A stretch of DNA of 64,000 bases from Planosporangium mesophilum. Lineage in GTDB: Bacteria; Actinomycetota; Actinomycetes; Mycobacteriales; Micromonosporaceae. Shown piece by piece: positions 1 to 8,387 of the stretch; the first letter of the stretch is position 1; each line of letters opens with the position of its first letter. The notes beneath the pieces are model-generated. The model made no database searches. It saw only the letters and a list, made by a program, of their open reading frames with translations, and had not been told where the DNA came from. The stretch is taken from assembly GCF_016863255.1 (NCBI RefSeq), contig NZ_BOON01000031.1, forward strand, positions 1 through 64,000, read 5' to 3'. A program made the position numbers and the translations under genes.

Positions 1-40
1 GGAGGGAATCCCCGCCCTTTAGGGCGGGGAGAACGTCAAA
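1..40 (+). mobile_element. Probable right end of an IS200/IS605-type (TnpB) element
   Basis: A perfect 10-bp hairpin lies at 9-18 and 21-30 (TCCCCGCCCT, 2-nt loop, AGGGCGGGGA), flanked by GGAGGGAA before and GAACGTCAA after. From memory, this arrangement (GGAAT, GC-rich hairpin, GGAG, then GTCAA) is the right end that follows tnpB in many actinobacterial IS605-like elements. The tnpB gene would lie before the window on the + strand, so it cannot be seen. A plain rho-independent terminator is the alternative. Confidence 0.42.
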
Positions 41-296
41 GATACGGACCCGTCGTATCCGCCTCGCCCATCGTCGTCACCCGTACGGACACGACGTTGG
101 CAAGGTTGAGGACCATGGCGCTCTCGCTCGCCCCGAGACCCTCCTTGGTATGGGACAGGACGAGGCTGCGGCGCTCGTCCACGGCCCGCGCGATCGCCTC
201 CAGGGCGTCTTCGGGCCGGGCGAAGTCGGTGCTCAGCAGGGAGACGTCGTCACCGCCGACCGGGTGGAACCGGATGACCAGTTCGTTGTCAGCCAT
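36..296 (-). CDS. Hypothetical protein, 86 aa
   Basis: Small acidic protein of unknown function. The start is the ATG at 294-296 (MADNELVIRF), preceded by GGAGGCCGGCC on the minus strand; an upstream in-frame ATG would add seven residues and fits less well. It has alternating beta and alpha character (ELVIRFHPVGG at the start, a helix around EDALEAIARAVDERR, then LVLSHTKEG and VSVRVTTMGEA), with no signal peptide or membrane segment. The stop codon (36-38) falls inside the apparent insertion-element end, so the native C-terminus may have been altered. It lies 70 bp downstream of the GH28 gene on the same strand, possibly co-transcribed. No family recognised. Confidence 0.6.
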   Translation of the reverse strand: MADNELVIRFHPVGGDDVSLLSTDFARPEDALEAIARAVDERRSLVLSHTKEGLGASESAMVLNLANVVSVRVTTMGEADTTGPYL

Positions 297-366
297 GGCC
301 GGCCTCCTTCCGTCCATCCCATCCTTCCGGTCATGCCCGGTCTACGGCTAGTGACACGGAATCCGC

Positions 367-1968
367 TCAGAGCTCCTTGTGGTCCACGTGATCGAGGCGG
401 GTGTCCGCGATCGGGCGGCTGGTGGTGACGATGAAACCGTCGACGTCGTCGAGCACGAAGGTCGGTACGCCCGGTACCTTGTCCGCCCGGTTGTGGTGGA
501 AATCGACATCGGCCACGTCCCGGAGCGCGCACGCCGGCCTGGTGTCCGTCTTGTCGAACCTGACCTCGACGTCGTCCAGGGTGATGCCCCTGGCGTGCCG
601 GATGAAGAATCCGAAGGCCGGCAGCGTGCCGAACATGCTGGGCTCGGGGTACGCGTCCTCCCGCTCGGGCGGGTTCGCCGGGGCGTCGTTCATCGACAGG
701 CCGCCGACCATGTGGTGGCGGACGTTGCTGATCCGGATGTCCTCGACCTGGTGGTCGGGGATGCCCGCGATCGTCGACGGGTAGCGGGGGTCGGCGTCGT
801 GGGCGATGACGTTGCTGATGCTGACCCGGCGCAGGGTACCGACGGGCAACCCGGCCGGGCCACGCATCCGGGCGCCCAGCCGCAGGAAGATCGGCATCTG
901 CACGTTGCGCATGGTGATATTGCTGATCGTGACGTCCTCGAGCGCCCCGCCGTCGACGGTCTCCAACGCGAGCCCCCGGCAGTACTCGAAGACCACGTTC
1001 GAGATGGCGATGTTCTTGAACCCGCCGTTGGACTCGGTACCGAACTTGATCCGCCCGGTGCGCCCATACGGTGCGGTCTTGAACGTACCGTCGACCAGGG
1101 TGCCGAGGTCGTAGCCGCTCACCAGGCAGTTGTCGATCGTCACGTTCTCGGTGTCGCGGACCTGGTTGAGCGCGTACGAACTCTTCAGCACGATGGCGTC
1201 GTCGTTGGGCGAGTTGACCGTGGTGTTGGAGATCCGCACGTTCTTGCAGCAGTCGAGGTTGATCCCGTCGCGGTTGGTGTCTATCACTACGCTGTCGATC
1301 CGGAAGTTGTCGACTCCGGTGGGCAGGATGCAGAAGTGGCCGCCGTTGACCATCGTGACGTCGCGGATGGTGACGTTGCGGCACCACTTCAGCGCGATCG
1401 CCTTGTTGCCCTGCAACGGTGCCGACTCCTGGCTCCCGCCGCTGACCAGCCCCTTCCCGTCGATCGTGCCCGGGCCGTAGATGGTGATGTTCGTCAGGCC
1501 CTCGCCCCAGATCAGGCTGTTGTGCCAGTGGCTGTGCCCGAAGTCCTGGTACGGGTTGCCCGCGCCCGGTTCGGCCGGGTCGTAGCCCTTCCCGTTGGCC
1601 GGGGCGGCGGCCAGGACGGTGGCGTTCTGCGCGAGGTAGAGCGCGACGTTGCTCTTGAGATGGATCGAGTAACTCGCGTACGTGCCGGCCGGGAAGTAGA
1701 CGGTGCCGCCCGGCTTCCCTCCCGGTCCGGGCGCGGCGGCAGCCTCGATGGCCCGGTTGATGGCGTCGGTGTCGATGGTGACCCCGTCACCCTTCGCCCC
1801 GAAGCGCCTCACGTCGAAGACGCGCCCGAGCCCGTCCGGCGGTGTGCCGAATTCCGTCTCGACCGCAGCCGCCAGGGCCGGACCACCCCCGGCGAGCGGC
1901 AACGCGGCCCCGGCCACTCCGGCCGCTCCCAGCGTGACAACGCGACGACGACTCAACGACTCACTCAT
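367..1968 (-). CDS. Secreted GH28 polygalacturonase-like parallel beta-helix enzyme
   Basis: Glycoside hydrolase family 28-like protein, 533 aa, expected to hydrolyse galacturonide linkages of pectin or rhamnogalacturonan outside the cell. The N-terminus carries a twin-arginine type signal (SRRRVVTLG, hydrophobic run, likely AxA cleavage near residue 33). The mature protein opens with the pectate-lyase-superfamily stretch VRRFGAKGDG (about residue 53) and continues with beta-helix turns. GH28 motifs are NRDGINLDCC, NDDAIVLKSS with the paired Asp, and GRIKFGTESNGG. The classic NTD is NRD and the GHG motif is not evident, as I recall for some bacterial GH28 subgroups, so exact specificity is open. 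SD GGGAG lies 6 nt before the ATG at 1968. The sugar importer just upstream on the same strand may take up its products. Confidence 0.85.
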   Translation of the reverse strand: MSESLSRRRVVTLGAAGVAGAALPLAGGGPALAAAVETEFGTPPDGLGRVFDVRRFGAKGDGVTIDTDAINRAIEAAAAPGPGGKPGGTVYFPAGTYASYSIHLKSNVALYLAQNATVLAAAPANGKGYDPAEPGAGNPYQDFGHSHWHNSLIWGEGLTNITIYGPGTIDGKGLVSGGSQESAPLQGNKAIALKWCRNVTIRDVTMVNGGHFCILPTGVDNFRIDSVVIDTNRDGINLDCCKNVRISNTTVNSPNDDAIVLKSSYALNQVRDTENVTIDNCLVSGYDLGTLVDGTFKTAPYGRTGRIKFGTESNGGFKNIAISNVVFEYCRGLALETVDGGALEDVTISNITMRNVQMPIFLRLGARMRGPAGLPVGTLRRVSISNVIAHDADPRYPSTIAGIPDHQVEDIRISNVRHHMVGGLSMNDAPANPPEREDAYPEPSMFGTLPAFGFFIRHARGITLDDVEVRFDKTDTRPACALRDVADVDFHHNRADKVPGVPTFVLDDVDGFIVTTSRPIADTRLDHVDHKEL

Positions 1969-2016
1969 CGCGGCTCCCTTCGCCTCCCCTGCCGTCGACT
2001 ATCAGCTTGCATCCAT

Positions 2017-2026
2017 ATTCATGAAT
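2017..2026. promoter_or_regulatory. Palindrome upstream of the GH28 gene
   Basis: Perfect 10-bp palindrome ATTCATGAAT inside an AT-rich patch, 49 bp upstream of the GH28 start codon. Its position and base composition, unlike the surrounding GC-rich DNA, suit an operator, but no cognate regulator is encoded nearby. Confidence 0.3.
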
Positions 2027-2127
2027 GTCCACGGCACTTTCTCGCCGGGCGGAAGGATCAGTGACCATGAACGGATCGCACGCACGACAGGCCAACGGAC
2101 ACCGGCGTCCGTACATACGATCTCCGC

Positions 2128-2244
2128 ATGGCGACCTTCCACGGCTCCGACGGCACGCGGCTCACCTACCACCAGACCGGCGAGGGTGACGCGCTGATCT
2201 GCCTTCCCGGCGGCCCGATGCTGGCCTCGGCGTACCTCGGTGAC
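2128..2244 (+). pseudogene. 5' remnant of an alpha/beta-hydrolase gene
   Basis: An ATG-initiated reading frame gives about 39 residues that look like the start of a proline-iminopeptidase-like alpha/beta hydrolase: DGTRLTYHQTGEGDALICLPGGPMLASAYLGD, where LPGGPM.SAYLGDL is the oxyanion-loop region near residue 30. After codon 39 the similarity stops: the reading frame stays open but becomes Arg/Gly-rich and runs antisense through the sugar permease gene. No nucleophile elbow (GxSxG) follows. The gene therefore seems to have lost everything beyond its first ~115 bp, by deletion or by rearrangement that brought in the ABC operon. Confidence 0.6.
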
Positions 2245-2328
2245 CAGGTCGAGCCGGTCGGGGATCTGGGCCGACAGGCAGAACGGGGGGGCCGGCCGTG
2301 CCGTCGGGCTGGAGTCGGCTGTCGCGGT

Positions 2329-3336
2329 TCAGCCACTCCTGGCGGCCGCCCGGGTGTTCCACTGGTCGAACGCGACCGCGACGATGATCAGTACGCCGAT
2401 CGCGATCTGGAGATAGAAGGCGTTGATCGCGAGCAGGTTCCCGCCGTTGTTGAGTACGCCCATGATCAGTGCCCCGGTGGCGGCGCCGAGCGCGCTGCCC
2501 TTGGCGCCGAACAGGCTCGCGCCTCCGATGACGCAGGCGGCGATGGCGTTGAGCTCGAAGCCGGTACCGGCGGTCGGGATGCCCGCACCGAGCCGGGAGG
2601 TGAGCAGCACCCCGCCGAGCCCGGCGAGCAGCCCGGAGATCGCGTACACGGAGACGGTCACCGTCCGCACCGGTACGCCGGCCAGCCGGGCCGACTCGGG
2701 GTTGGAGCCGACGGCGTAGACATAGCGGCCGAACACGGTACGGGTGAGCACGAACCACGCCGCCGCGGTGACCCCTGCCGCGATGATGAGCAGGTTCGGT
2801 ACCCCCAGGACGGTGCCGTTCGCGATGGTCTGGAACCCCTGCGGCAGTCCGCTCCCCTGCACCGTCTTCGCGTCGGTGATGACCAGGACGATCCCCCGCG
2901 CGATGCCGAGCATCCCGAGCGTGGCGATGAACGGCGGCAACTTGAGCCGGGTCACCAGCATCCCGTTGACCAACCCGAGGACGACCCCGACCGCGATCCC
3001 GACGCCGATCGCCAGCGGTACGGGTACGCCGGCCACGAGCAGTTGCGCGGTGACCGCGCCGCTCAGTGCGAGGACCGACCCGACCGACAGGTCGATGCCG
3101 GCGGTGAGGATGACCAGCAGTTCCCCGACCGCGATGATGCCGAAGATGGCCACCTGCCGGGCCAGGTTGGACAGGTTTCCACCGGTCAGGAACTCGTTGC
3201 TGACCAGCGCGAGGATACCGACGGCGACGAGCAGGACGACCAGGCCGCCGCTCTCGCGACCGGCGACGGCCCCGAGAGTGACGACGCGAGGGCCGGTAGC
3301 GGTCCCGACAGGCTCGCGCCAGAGCAGCTTAGGCAT
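2329..3336 (-). CDS. Sugar ABC transporter permease (RbsC-type)
   Basis: Inner-membrane permease of the ribose/xylose-type ABC family (BPD_transp_2), 335 aa, with about eight to ten hydrophobic segments. Family markers are EFLTGGNLSNLARQ, AGIDLSVGSVLALSG, LGMLGIARGI and the loop with VGSNPESARLAGVPV. The ATG at 3336 begins MPKLLWREPV; it overlaps the upstream ATPase gene by 8 bp, which points to translational coupling. It is the last gene of a binding-protein/ATPase/permease operon. Substrate unknown; the neighbouring GH28 enzyme makes a uronic acid, rhamnose or related plant sugar plausible. Confidence 0.9.
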   Translation of the reverse strand: MPKLLWREPVGTATGPRVVTLGAVAGRESGGLVVLLVAVGILALVSNEFLTGGNLSNLARQVAIFGIIAVGELLVILTAGIDLSVGSVLALSGAVTAQLLVAGVPVPLAIGVGIAVGVVLGLVNGMLVTRLKLPPFIATLGMLGIARGIVLVITDAKTVQGSGLPQGFQTIANGTVLGVPNLLIIAAGVTAAAWFVLTRTVFGRYVYAVGSNPESARLAGVPVRTVTVSVYAISGLLAGLGGVLLTSRLGAGIPTAGTGFELNAIAACVIGGASLFGAKGSALGAATGALIMGVLNNGGNLLAINAFYLQIAIGVLIIVAVAFDQWNTRAAARSG

Positions 3337-4897
3337 GGGTGGCCCCCTCCTCGTCGGTACCGGCCGGATCGGTGGATGCACTGCTCGCGAGGCGGAGAAC
3401 GTCCTCTTCGGACGCACCGCTGCCGAGCTCCCCCGCGATCGCCCCGTCCCGCAGGACCAGCACCCGGTCGGCCAGCCCGAGCAGCTCCGGCAGGTACGAC
3501 GACACCACCACGATCCCCAGGCCCTGCCTGGCCAGGTCACCGATGACGGTGTACAGCTCGCCCTTCGCCCCGACGTCGATGCCCTTCGTCGGCTCGTCGA
3601 AGAGCAGCACCTTCGGTCTGGTCAACAGCCATCGGGCGAGCAGCACCTTCTGCTGGTTGCCGCCGGACAGCGTCGACACCGGCTGGTCGTACGAGCCGGC
3701 GCGCAGCCGCAGGCTGTCGAGCAGCCGGTCGGCCTCCTCTGCCAGGTCGCGGCCCGGCAGCAGCCCGCGACGGGAACCGGCACGCAGACTCGCGATCGTC
3801 ACGTTCTCCCGGATCGACAGCTCGGGCAGCAGGCCGAGCTCCTTCCGGTCCTCCGTGAGCAGGCCGACGCCGGCCTCCATCATGCTGCGCGGCCCGGACG
3901 GCTTGACCATGCGACCGTCGATCTGGATCTCGCCGGTGCTGATCGGGTCGGCGCCGAAGATGGACAGCAGGAGTTCGCTACGTCCCGAGCCGAGCAGGCC
4001 GCCGAGGCCGACGATCTCGCCGGCCCGGACGTCCAGGTCGACGCTCGGCGCGTCGGCGGTGCGGCGCAGCCCGCGTACCCGCAGCACCGGAACGCCGGCG
4101 TCACCCTGCGTCTGCGCCGACGGCGACTCCGGGTACAGCGAGGTCACCTCCCGGCCGACCATCGCGGTGATGAGCCGGTCCTCGTCGTAGTCGCTCATCG
4201 GCCCGGACTCGGACAGCCCACCGTCGCGCAGGACCGTCACCCGGTCCCCGATCTCGAACATCTCCTCGAGGCGGTGGGTCACGTACAGCACGGCCACCCC
4301 ACCGTCGCGCAGCCGGCGGATGTGGTCGAGCAGCCGCGCCGACTCCTCCTCGGTCAGCGCCGTCGTCGGCTCGTCGAACACGATCACCTTGACCGATTCG
4401 GCGGTCAGCACCTTGGCGATCTCCACGAGCTGGCGGGTGGCGGCGGGCAGCCGCTCCACGACGGTGTCCGGGTCGACCGCCGCCAGGCCCACCCCGTCGA
4501 GCGCCTCGCGGGCCCGGGTCCGCAGCCCGCGCCGGTCCAGCAGCCCCCGGCGGGCCGGTAGCCGCCCCATGAAGAGGTTCTCCGCCACCGACAGGTGGGG
4601 CAGGAGGCTCAGCTCCTGGTACACGGCCTGCACCCCGGCCGCCCGCATCGACGCCGGGGTGGGTGCGACGACCGGCTCCCCCGCGATCTCGTAGTCGCCG
4701 CCGTCCCGGCGCAGCGCACCGGTCAGCACCCTGATCAGGGTCGACTTGCCCGCGCCGTTCTCGCCGGCCAGGCAGTGCACCTCCCCCGACAGCAGCCGCA
4801 ACGAGACGTCGGTGAGCGCCCGGACCGGCCCGAACGACTTCGACACGCCCTTCAGGTCCAGGACGGGAGCCGAGCTCGTCAACGGCGCCGCGCTCAC
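3329..4897 (-). CDS. Sugar ABC transporter ATP-binding protein (RbsA-type)
   Basis: Double-NBD ATPase, 522 aa, that powers the sugar importer. NBD1 has Walker A GENGAGKST (about residue 46) and Walker B VIVFDEPT, with a degenerate signature LPAATRQLVEIA. NBD2 has the usual altered Walker A GLLGSGRSE, signature LSGGNQQKVLLARWL and Walker B VLLFDEPT. This pairing of one canonical and one degenerate site is typical of RbsA/XylG/MglA. Its ATG shares a 4-bp ATGA overlap with the binding-protein stop, and its 3' end overlaps the permease by 8 bp, so all three are one operon. Confidence 0.92.
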   Translation of the reverse strand: MSAAPLTSSAPVLDLKGVSKSFGPVRALTDVSLRLLSGEVHCLAGENGAGKSTLIRVLTGALRRDGGDYEIAGEPVVAPTPASMRAAGVQAVYQELSLLPHLSVAENLFMGRLPARRGLLDRRGLRTRAREALDGVGLAAVDPDTVVERLPAATRQLVEIAKVLTAESVKVIVFDEPTTALTEEESARLLDHIRRLRDGGVAVLYVTHRLEEMFEIGDRVTVLRDGGLSESGPMSDYDEDRLITAMVGREVTSLYPESPSAQTQGDAGVPVLRVRGLRRTADAPSVDLDVRAGEIVGLGGLLGSGRSELLLSIFGADPISTGEIQIDGRMVKPSGPRSMMEAGVGLLTEDRKELGLLPELSIRENVTIASLRAGSRRGLLPGRDLAEEADRLLDSLRLRAGSYDQPVSTLSGGNQQKVLLARWLLTRPKVLLFDEPTKGIDVGAKGELYTVIGDLARQGLGIVVVSSYLPELLGLADRVLVLRDGAIAGELGSGASEEDVLRLASSASTDPAGTDEEGATHA

Positions 4898-5931
4898 TTC
4901 CCCGCCTTCGCGGTCGGCGGTTCGAGCAGGGACTTGATCTCCGGCTGGTTCATGTTCGCCTTGTCTGCCACGACGGCGCCCGGGTCCATGTCGCGGGGCG
5001 GTACCCGGCCGACGCTCGCCATCGCCGCCGCGACCACGCCCTGATAGCCGAAGAAGTACGGGTTCTGCACCACCAGCGCGTCGATCGCGCCCTCGGCCAA
5101 GGCGGCGTTCTCCTGCGGGTCCGAGTCGAACGCCACGACCGGGACGGTCTCGATGGCGTTGTTGTCCTTGATCGCCCGCGCCGCACCGACCCCGGAGGTG
5201 TTGTTGTCGGCGAACACGCCCAGCAGTTCACGGTTGGCCGTCAACGCGTCGTTCACCTGAGCCGTCGCCGTGTTGATGTCGTTGTTGTTGAAGCGCTGGA
5301 GCGAGGCGTCGACGCCCGGACATCCCTCGGCCACCCCCTGCCGGAATCCGCGGTCCCGGTCGACCAGCGACTGGATGCCCGCCACCGAGGACTCGACCAG
5401 CACCGCACCGCTGGTCCGGCCCTTCGCCTTGAGCAGGTCGCACATCCGCCGGCCGGCCTGGGCGCCGGCCTTGACGTTGTCGGTACCGATGAACCCCTCC
5501 GACTCGGCGGTGACCCGGCTGTCCACAGTGACCACTTTGATGCGGTCCCCACGGGCCCGGCCGATGACCGAGTTCAGCGCGGTGGAGGAGTTCGACGCGA
5601 TGACGATGCCCTGCACGCCACGGGAGATCGAGTTCTCGACCAACTGCACCTGCTCGTCGATGTTCGTCTCCGACGTCGGGCCGAACATGTGCACCTCGAC
5701 CCCGAAGTCGGCGCCGGCCTGCTGCGCGCCGGCCAGCATCGCCTGCCAGAACGACGAATCGCTGGCCTTGATGATGACGTCGACCTTCTTGCCCGTCGCC
5801 GCACCACCCGGGCCGCCACCCGACGCGCTCGTCGTACCGGTCGCCCGTCCGGTGACCACCCCGACCACGAGCGCCACCAGCGCGACGACCGCCACCAGGG
5901 AACCAGCGAAGACAGTTCGGGTCCGGGCCAT
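4894..5931 (-). CDS. Sugar ABC transporter substrate-binding protein
   Basis: Periplasmic-binding-protein type 1 (Peripla_BP_4, RbsB-like), 345 aa, first gene of the sugar-import operon. A hydrophobic N-terminal segment (about residues 8-30) is followed by a Gly/Ser/Thr-rich linker, then the ligand-binding core from KKVDVIIKASDSSFW, with GVQGIVIASNSSTALNSVI and VPVVAFDSD as typical lobe-1/hinge stretches. There is no lipobox cysteine, unusual for a Gram-positive binding protein, so it is either anchored by the uncleaved N-terminal helix or released. Start ATG at 5931 follows AGGGAGGTCGAC. Ligand unknown. Confidence 0.9.
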   Translation of the reverse strand: MARTRTVFAGSLVAVVALVALVVGVVTGRATGTTSASGGGPGGAATGKKVDVIIKASDSSFWQAMLAGAQQAGADFGVEVHMFGPTSETNIDEQVQLVENSISRGVQGIVIASNSSTALNSVIGRARGDRIKVVTVDSRVTAESEGFIGTDNVKAGAQAGRRMCDLLKAKGRTSGAVLVESSVAGIQSLVDRDRGFRQGVAEGCPGVDASLQRFNNNDINTATAQVNDALTANRELLGVFADNNTSGVGAARAIKDNNAIETVPVVAFDSDPQENAALAEGAIDALVVQNPYFFGYQGVVAAAMASVGRVPPRDMDPGAVVADKANMNQPEIKSLLEPPTAKAGK

Positions 5932-6151
5932 GTCGACCTCCCTACGTCAGCCGCGCGGCCACGCCCGGCGACACGATCTGCCAGGCGTGATCCGGGACGC
6001 GGCAGGGCGTCCGGTCGGCCGCTGGACGCTTCACGCTACGCCTCAAGGCCCCGCCCCGGAAGACGGTCGTCGATGGCTCGCCGCCCCGTGACGGCGGTTT
6101 ATCGCTGGCAGCGGTGGGAAGAACGCGCTGCGGTGCGGAGGGAGGTGGGGT

Positions 6152-7336
6152 ATGCGTGCTGGCGGCCGCGTCCGGGTGGCCATGGTCCACGGTCCGGGCC
6201 GGCCTGACCACGACGGGGTCAGCGACTACGTCCAGCACCTCATCACCGCCCTCGCCGACGTGGACGTACAGGTGGAGCCGGTGCCGGTACGACCGACGGA
6301 GCAGGAGTCGGGGCAGTGGCTACCGGCCACGCGCCGGGCCGCCGACACGGTACGGCGCCTGCACCCGGACCTCGTCCACGTGCAGTACGCGCCGTCGGCA
6401 TACCGGTTCTCCGCGGTACCGGGGCTGTTGCCGGTGCTGCTTCCGGGGTGCATCCCGCTGATCACGACCGTGCACGAGTACGGTCCGTGGGCGGCGCCGA
6501 GATGGGTACCGGAGTCGTGCTGGCGGCCACTGGAGTGGGTCCGGCTGTGGGATCGCGGGACCGGCCGGCTGGTACCCGCCAGCGCGACCGTCCTGGTCTC
6601 CAACCCGGAGCACGCGGCGCAGGTGTGGGTGCGCACCGGCAGGCGTACGACCGAGGTGCCCATAGCGTCCAACGTGGAGGAGCACCCGGCCGCGCCGGAC
6701 GCCCGGCCGGCGGTCCGCCGGCGCCTCGGTCTGGCCCCGGACGCGCGACTGCTCGCATTCTTCGGCTTCGTCCACCCGGTCAAGGGGCTGCGCTACGTGA
6801 TCGAGGCGCTGCCCGCCCTGCGGGCGGCCTGTCCCGACCTGCACCTGCTGGTCGTCGGCGGGTTCACCTCGCAGGCGCTGCCGGAGCCGCAGGCCCGAGC
6901 GTACCGGCGCGACCTCGACAGTCTGGTACGCCAGCACCACGTCACCAAGGTGGTGACGTTCACCGGCCACCTGCCCGCCCCCGAGGTCTCGGAGGCGCTG
7001 CACGCCGCCGACGCGGCAGTCCTGCCGTTCACGTCCGGCGTGACGACCAGGAGCGGCGCCGTGCTGGCCGCCCTCGCCCACGGGGTGCCCACCGCCGTGA
7101 CCGCCGCGGACGACCCCGACCCGCGCCTGCGCGACGGGGACACCGTCGCGGTGATCCCCGAACGTCGCGACGCGTCGGCGGTCGCCCGTACCGTCGAACG
7201 GCTCCTCGCCGATCCGGACCTGCGGCTGCGGCTCGCCGCCGGTGGACGCCGGCTGGCCGCCCGGTACACCTGGCAGCGGGTGGCCACCGCCCACAGGAGC
7301 GTGTACGACGGTGTGTTGAGGGCCGACCATGGCTGA
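6152..7336 (+). CDS. Glycosyltransferase family 4-like, lacking EX7E
   Basis: GT-B fold glycosyltransferase, 394 aa, first gene of a four-gene coupled set. The N-terminal domain has HGPGRPDHDGVSDYVQHL and LHPDLVHVQYAP; the C-terminal nucleotide-sugar domain begins around FFGFVHPVKGLRYVIEAL. Where canonical GT4 enzymes carry E-x7-E, this protein has TSGVTTRSGAVLAALAHGVP with neither glutamate, a variant I recall in a sub-group of GT4-like proteins. SD GGAGG lies upstream of the ATG at 6152. It overlaps the next gene by 8 bp. Acceptor and donor sugars cannot be told. Confidence 0.85.
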   Translation: MRAGGRVRVAMVHGPGRPDHDGVSDYVQHLITALADVDVQVEPVPVRPTEQESGQWLPATRRAADTVRRLHPDLVHVQYAPSAYRFSAVPGLLPVLLPGCIPLITTVHEYGPWAAPRWVPESCWRPLEWVRLWDRGTGRLVPASATVLVSNPEHAAQVWVRTGRRTTEVPIASNVEEHPAAPDARPAVRRRLGLAPDARLLAFFGFVHPVKGLRYVIEALPALRAACPDLHLLVVGGFTSQALPEPQARAYRRDLDSLVRQHHVTKVVTFTGHLPAPEVSEALHAADAAVLPFTSGVTTRSGAVLAALAHGVPTAVTAADDPDPRLRDGDTVAVIPERRDASAVARTVERLLADPDLRLRLAAGGRRLAARYTWQRVATAHRSVYDGVLRADHG

Positions 7337-8387
7337 CCGGTACCGCGACATCCTCGTGGTCGAGCTGCTGGGCGGGATCGGTGACCTGCTGATGGTGCTC
7401 CCCGCCGTACACGCGCTGGCCCGCCGCAACCCCGGCGCGGCGCTGCGGTTGCTCACCGACGACCCCGGTGCCGATCTCGTGCGGGGCGACCCGGCGGTCA
7501 CCGAGGTCCTCACGCCGCGACGCGGCCGAACCGGGTGCGAGCGGGCAGCGGTGGTGGCGGCCCTCGCCGTGCGACGCCCCGACCTCGCCATCACGACCGC
7601 CCGGTACGACGGCATCCCCGACCTGCTGGCCGCCTCCGGCGCCCGCTGCGTCACCGACCTGTGGCGCCGGCCGCCGCCGGACGAGCGCATCGGCGACCGG
7701 TACCTGCGGATCCTGTACGCCGAGGGCCTGGTCAGCGCGGAGGATCTCAGCGTGGCGCCGTGGGTACGGCTACGCCCGGACGAGCTGGCCCACGGCGAGC
7801 GGACCATCGCCGACCTGGTACCTCCGACCGCGGCACGGCCGCCGGTCGTGTTCGTCACCGACTCGGGAATGGCGGTGAAGCTGTGGCCGCGACCGCGCTG
7901 GCGCCGGCTCGCCGTGGCCCTGGTGCGGCGCGGTCACCCGGTCCTGAGCGTGACGCCGGTGGACGCCGCTCCTGTCGACGCCGCGGTCGTCGCCCTGCCC
8001 GGGATGACCCTCCGGCAGCTCGCGGCCTGCTTCCGGGCCGTCGCCCGGCGCGGCGGCATCGTCGTCGGGGGCGACACCGGACCGGTCCGGCTGGCCGCCG
8101 CCGCTGGGGCCCGTACCGTCGGGCTGTTCGGCCCCACCCTGGCGGTCAGGTACGGCGTCGGCGGCGGCGCCGACCTGCAGGGGCTGCCGGCGTGCCGGCA
8201 CCGGCTCCCGACCCGGGTGACCGAGCAGGTGTGTTGGTGGGACGCCCGGTGCCCGCTGTCGGCCGCCGGGCCGGCCTGCATGGCCGACATCCCGGTGTAC
8301 CGGGTCGTCTCGGCCGTCACCCGCCTGGCCGAGTCCGGTTCGACCGCGCCCGGCCGGCCCGGGAGGATGCGTTGGCCGGCCGGCTGA
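7329..8387 (+). CDS. Glycosyltransferase family 9 (heptosyltransferase-like)
   Basis: GT9 protein, 352 aa, related to the ADP-heptose:LPS heptosyltransferases (WaaC/WaaF/WaaQ). The N-terminus ILVVELLGGIGDLLMVLPAV matches the family opening, and the C-terminal hallmark IVVGGDTGPVRLAAAAGARTVGLFGPT is intact. Actinobacteria have no LPS, so it probably adds a heptose or related sugar to another glycan or glycolipid. It overlaps the upstream GT4 by 8 bp and the downstream GT4 start by 16 bp. Confidence 0.88.
   Translation: MADRYRDILVVELLGGIGDLLMVLPAVHALARRNPGAALRLLTDDPGADLVRGDPAVTEVLTPRRGRTGCERAAVVAALAVRRPDLAITTARYDGIPDLLAASGARCVTDLWRRPPPDERIGDRYLRILYAEGLVSAEDLSVAPWVRLRPDELAHGERTIADLVPPTAARPPVVFVTDSGMAVKLWPRPRWRRLAVALVRRGHPVLSVTPVDAAPVDAAVVALPGMTLRQLAACFRAVARRGGIVVGGDTGPVRLAAAAGARTVGLFGPTLAVRYGVGGGADLQGLPACRHRLPTRVTEQVCWWDARCPLSAAGPACMADIPVYRVVSAVTRLAESGSTAPGRPGRMRWPAG

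Larger units (their letters stand above)
1969..2328. other. 360-bp gap: GH28 upstream region plus gene remnant
   Basis: No intact gene is seen. The part next to the GH28 start (1969-2127) is relatively AT-rich around 2005-2030 and holds a 10-bp palindrome, so it is the likely GH28 promoter region. The rest holds a truncated alpha/beta-hydrolase 5' end on the + strand (2128-2244) and about 80 bp of unassigned sequence running into the permease stop codon. Confidence 0.6.

Noticed and set aside
379-2064. Long open frame on the + strand across the GH28 gene
   Set aside because: It is the antisense of a clear GH28 gene; its Arg/Asp/Val-rich translation has no domain, and such shadows are normal in high-GC DNA.
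2744-4561. 605-codon + strand frame across the sugar transporter
   Set aside because: Antisense to the permease and ATPase genes, whose motifs are unambiguous.
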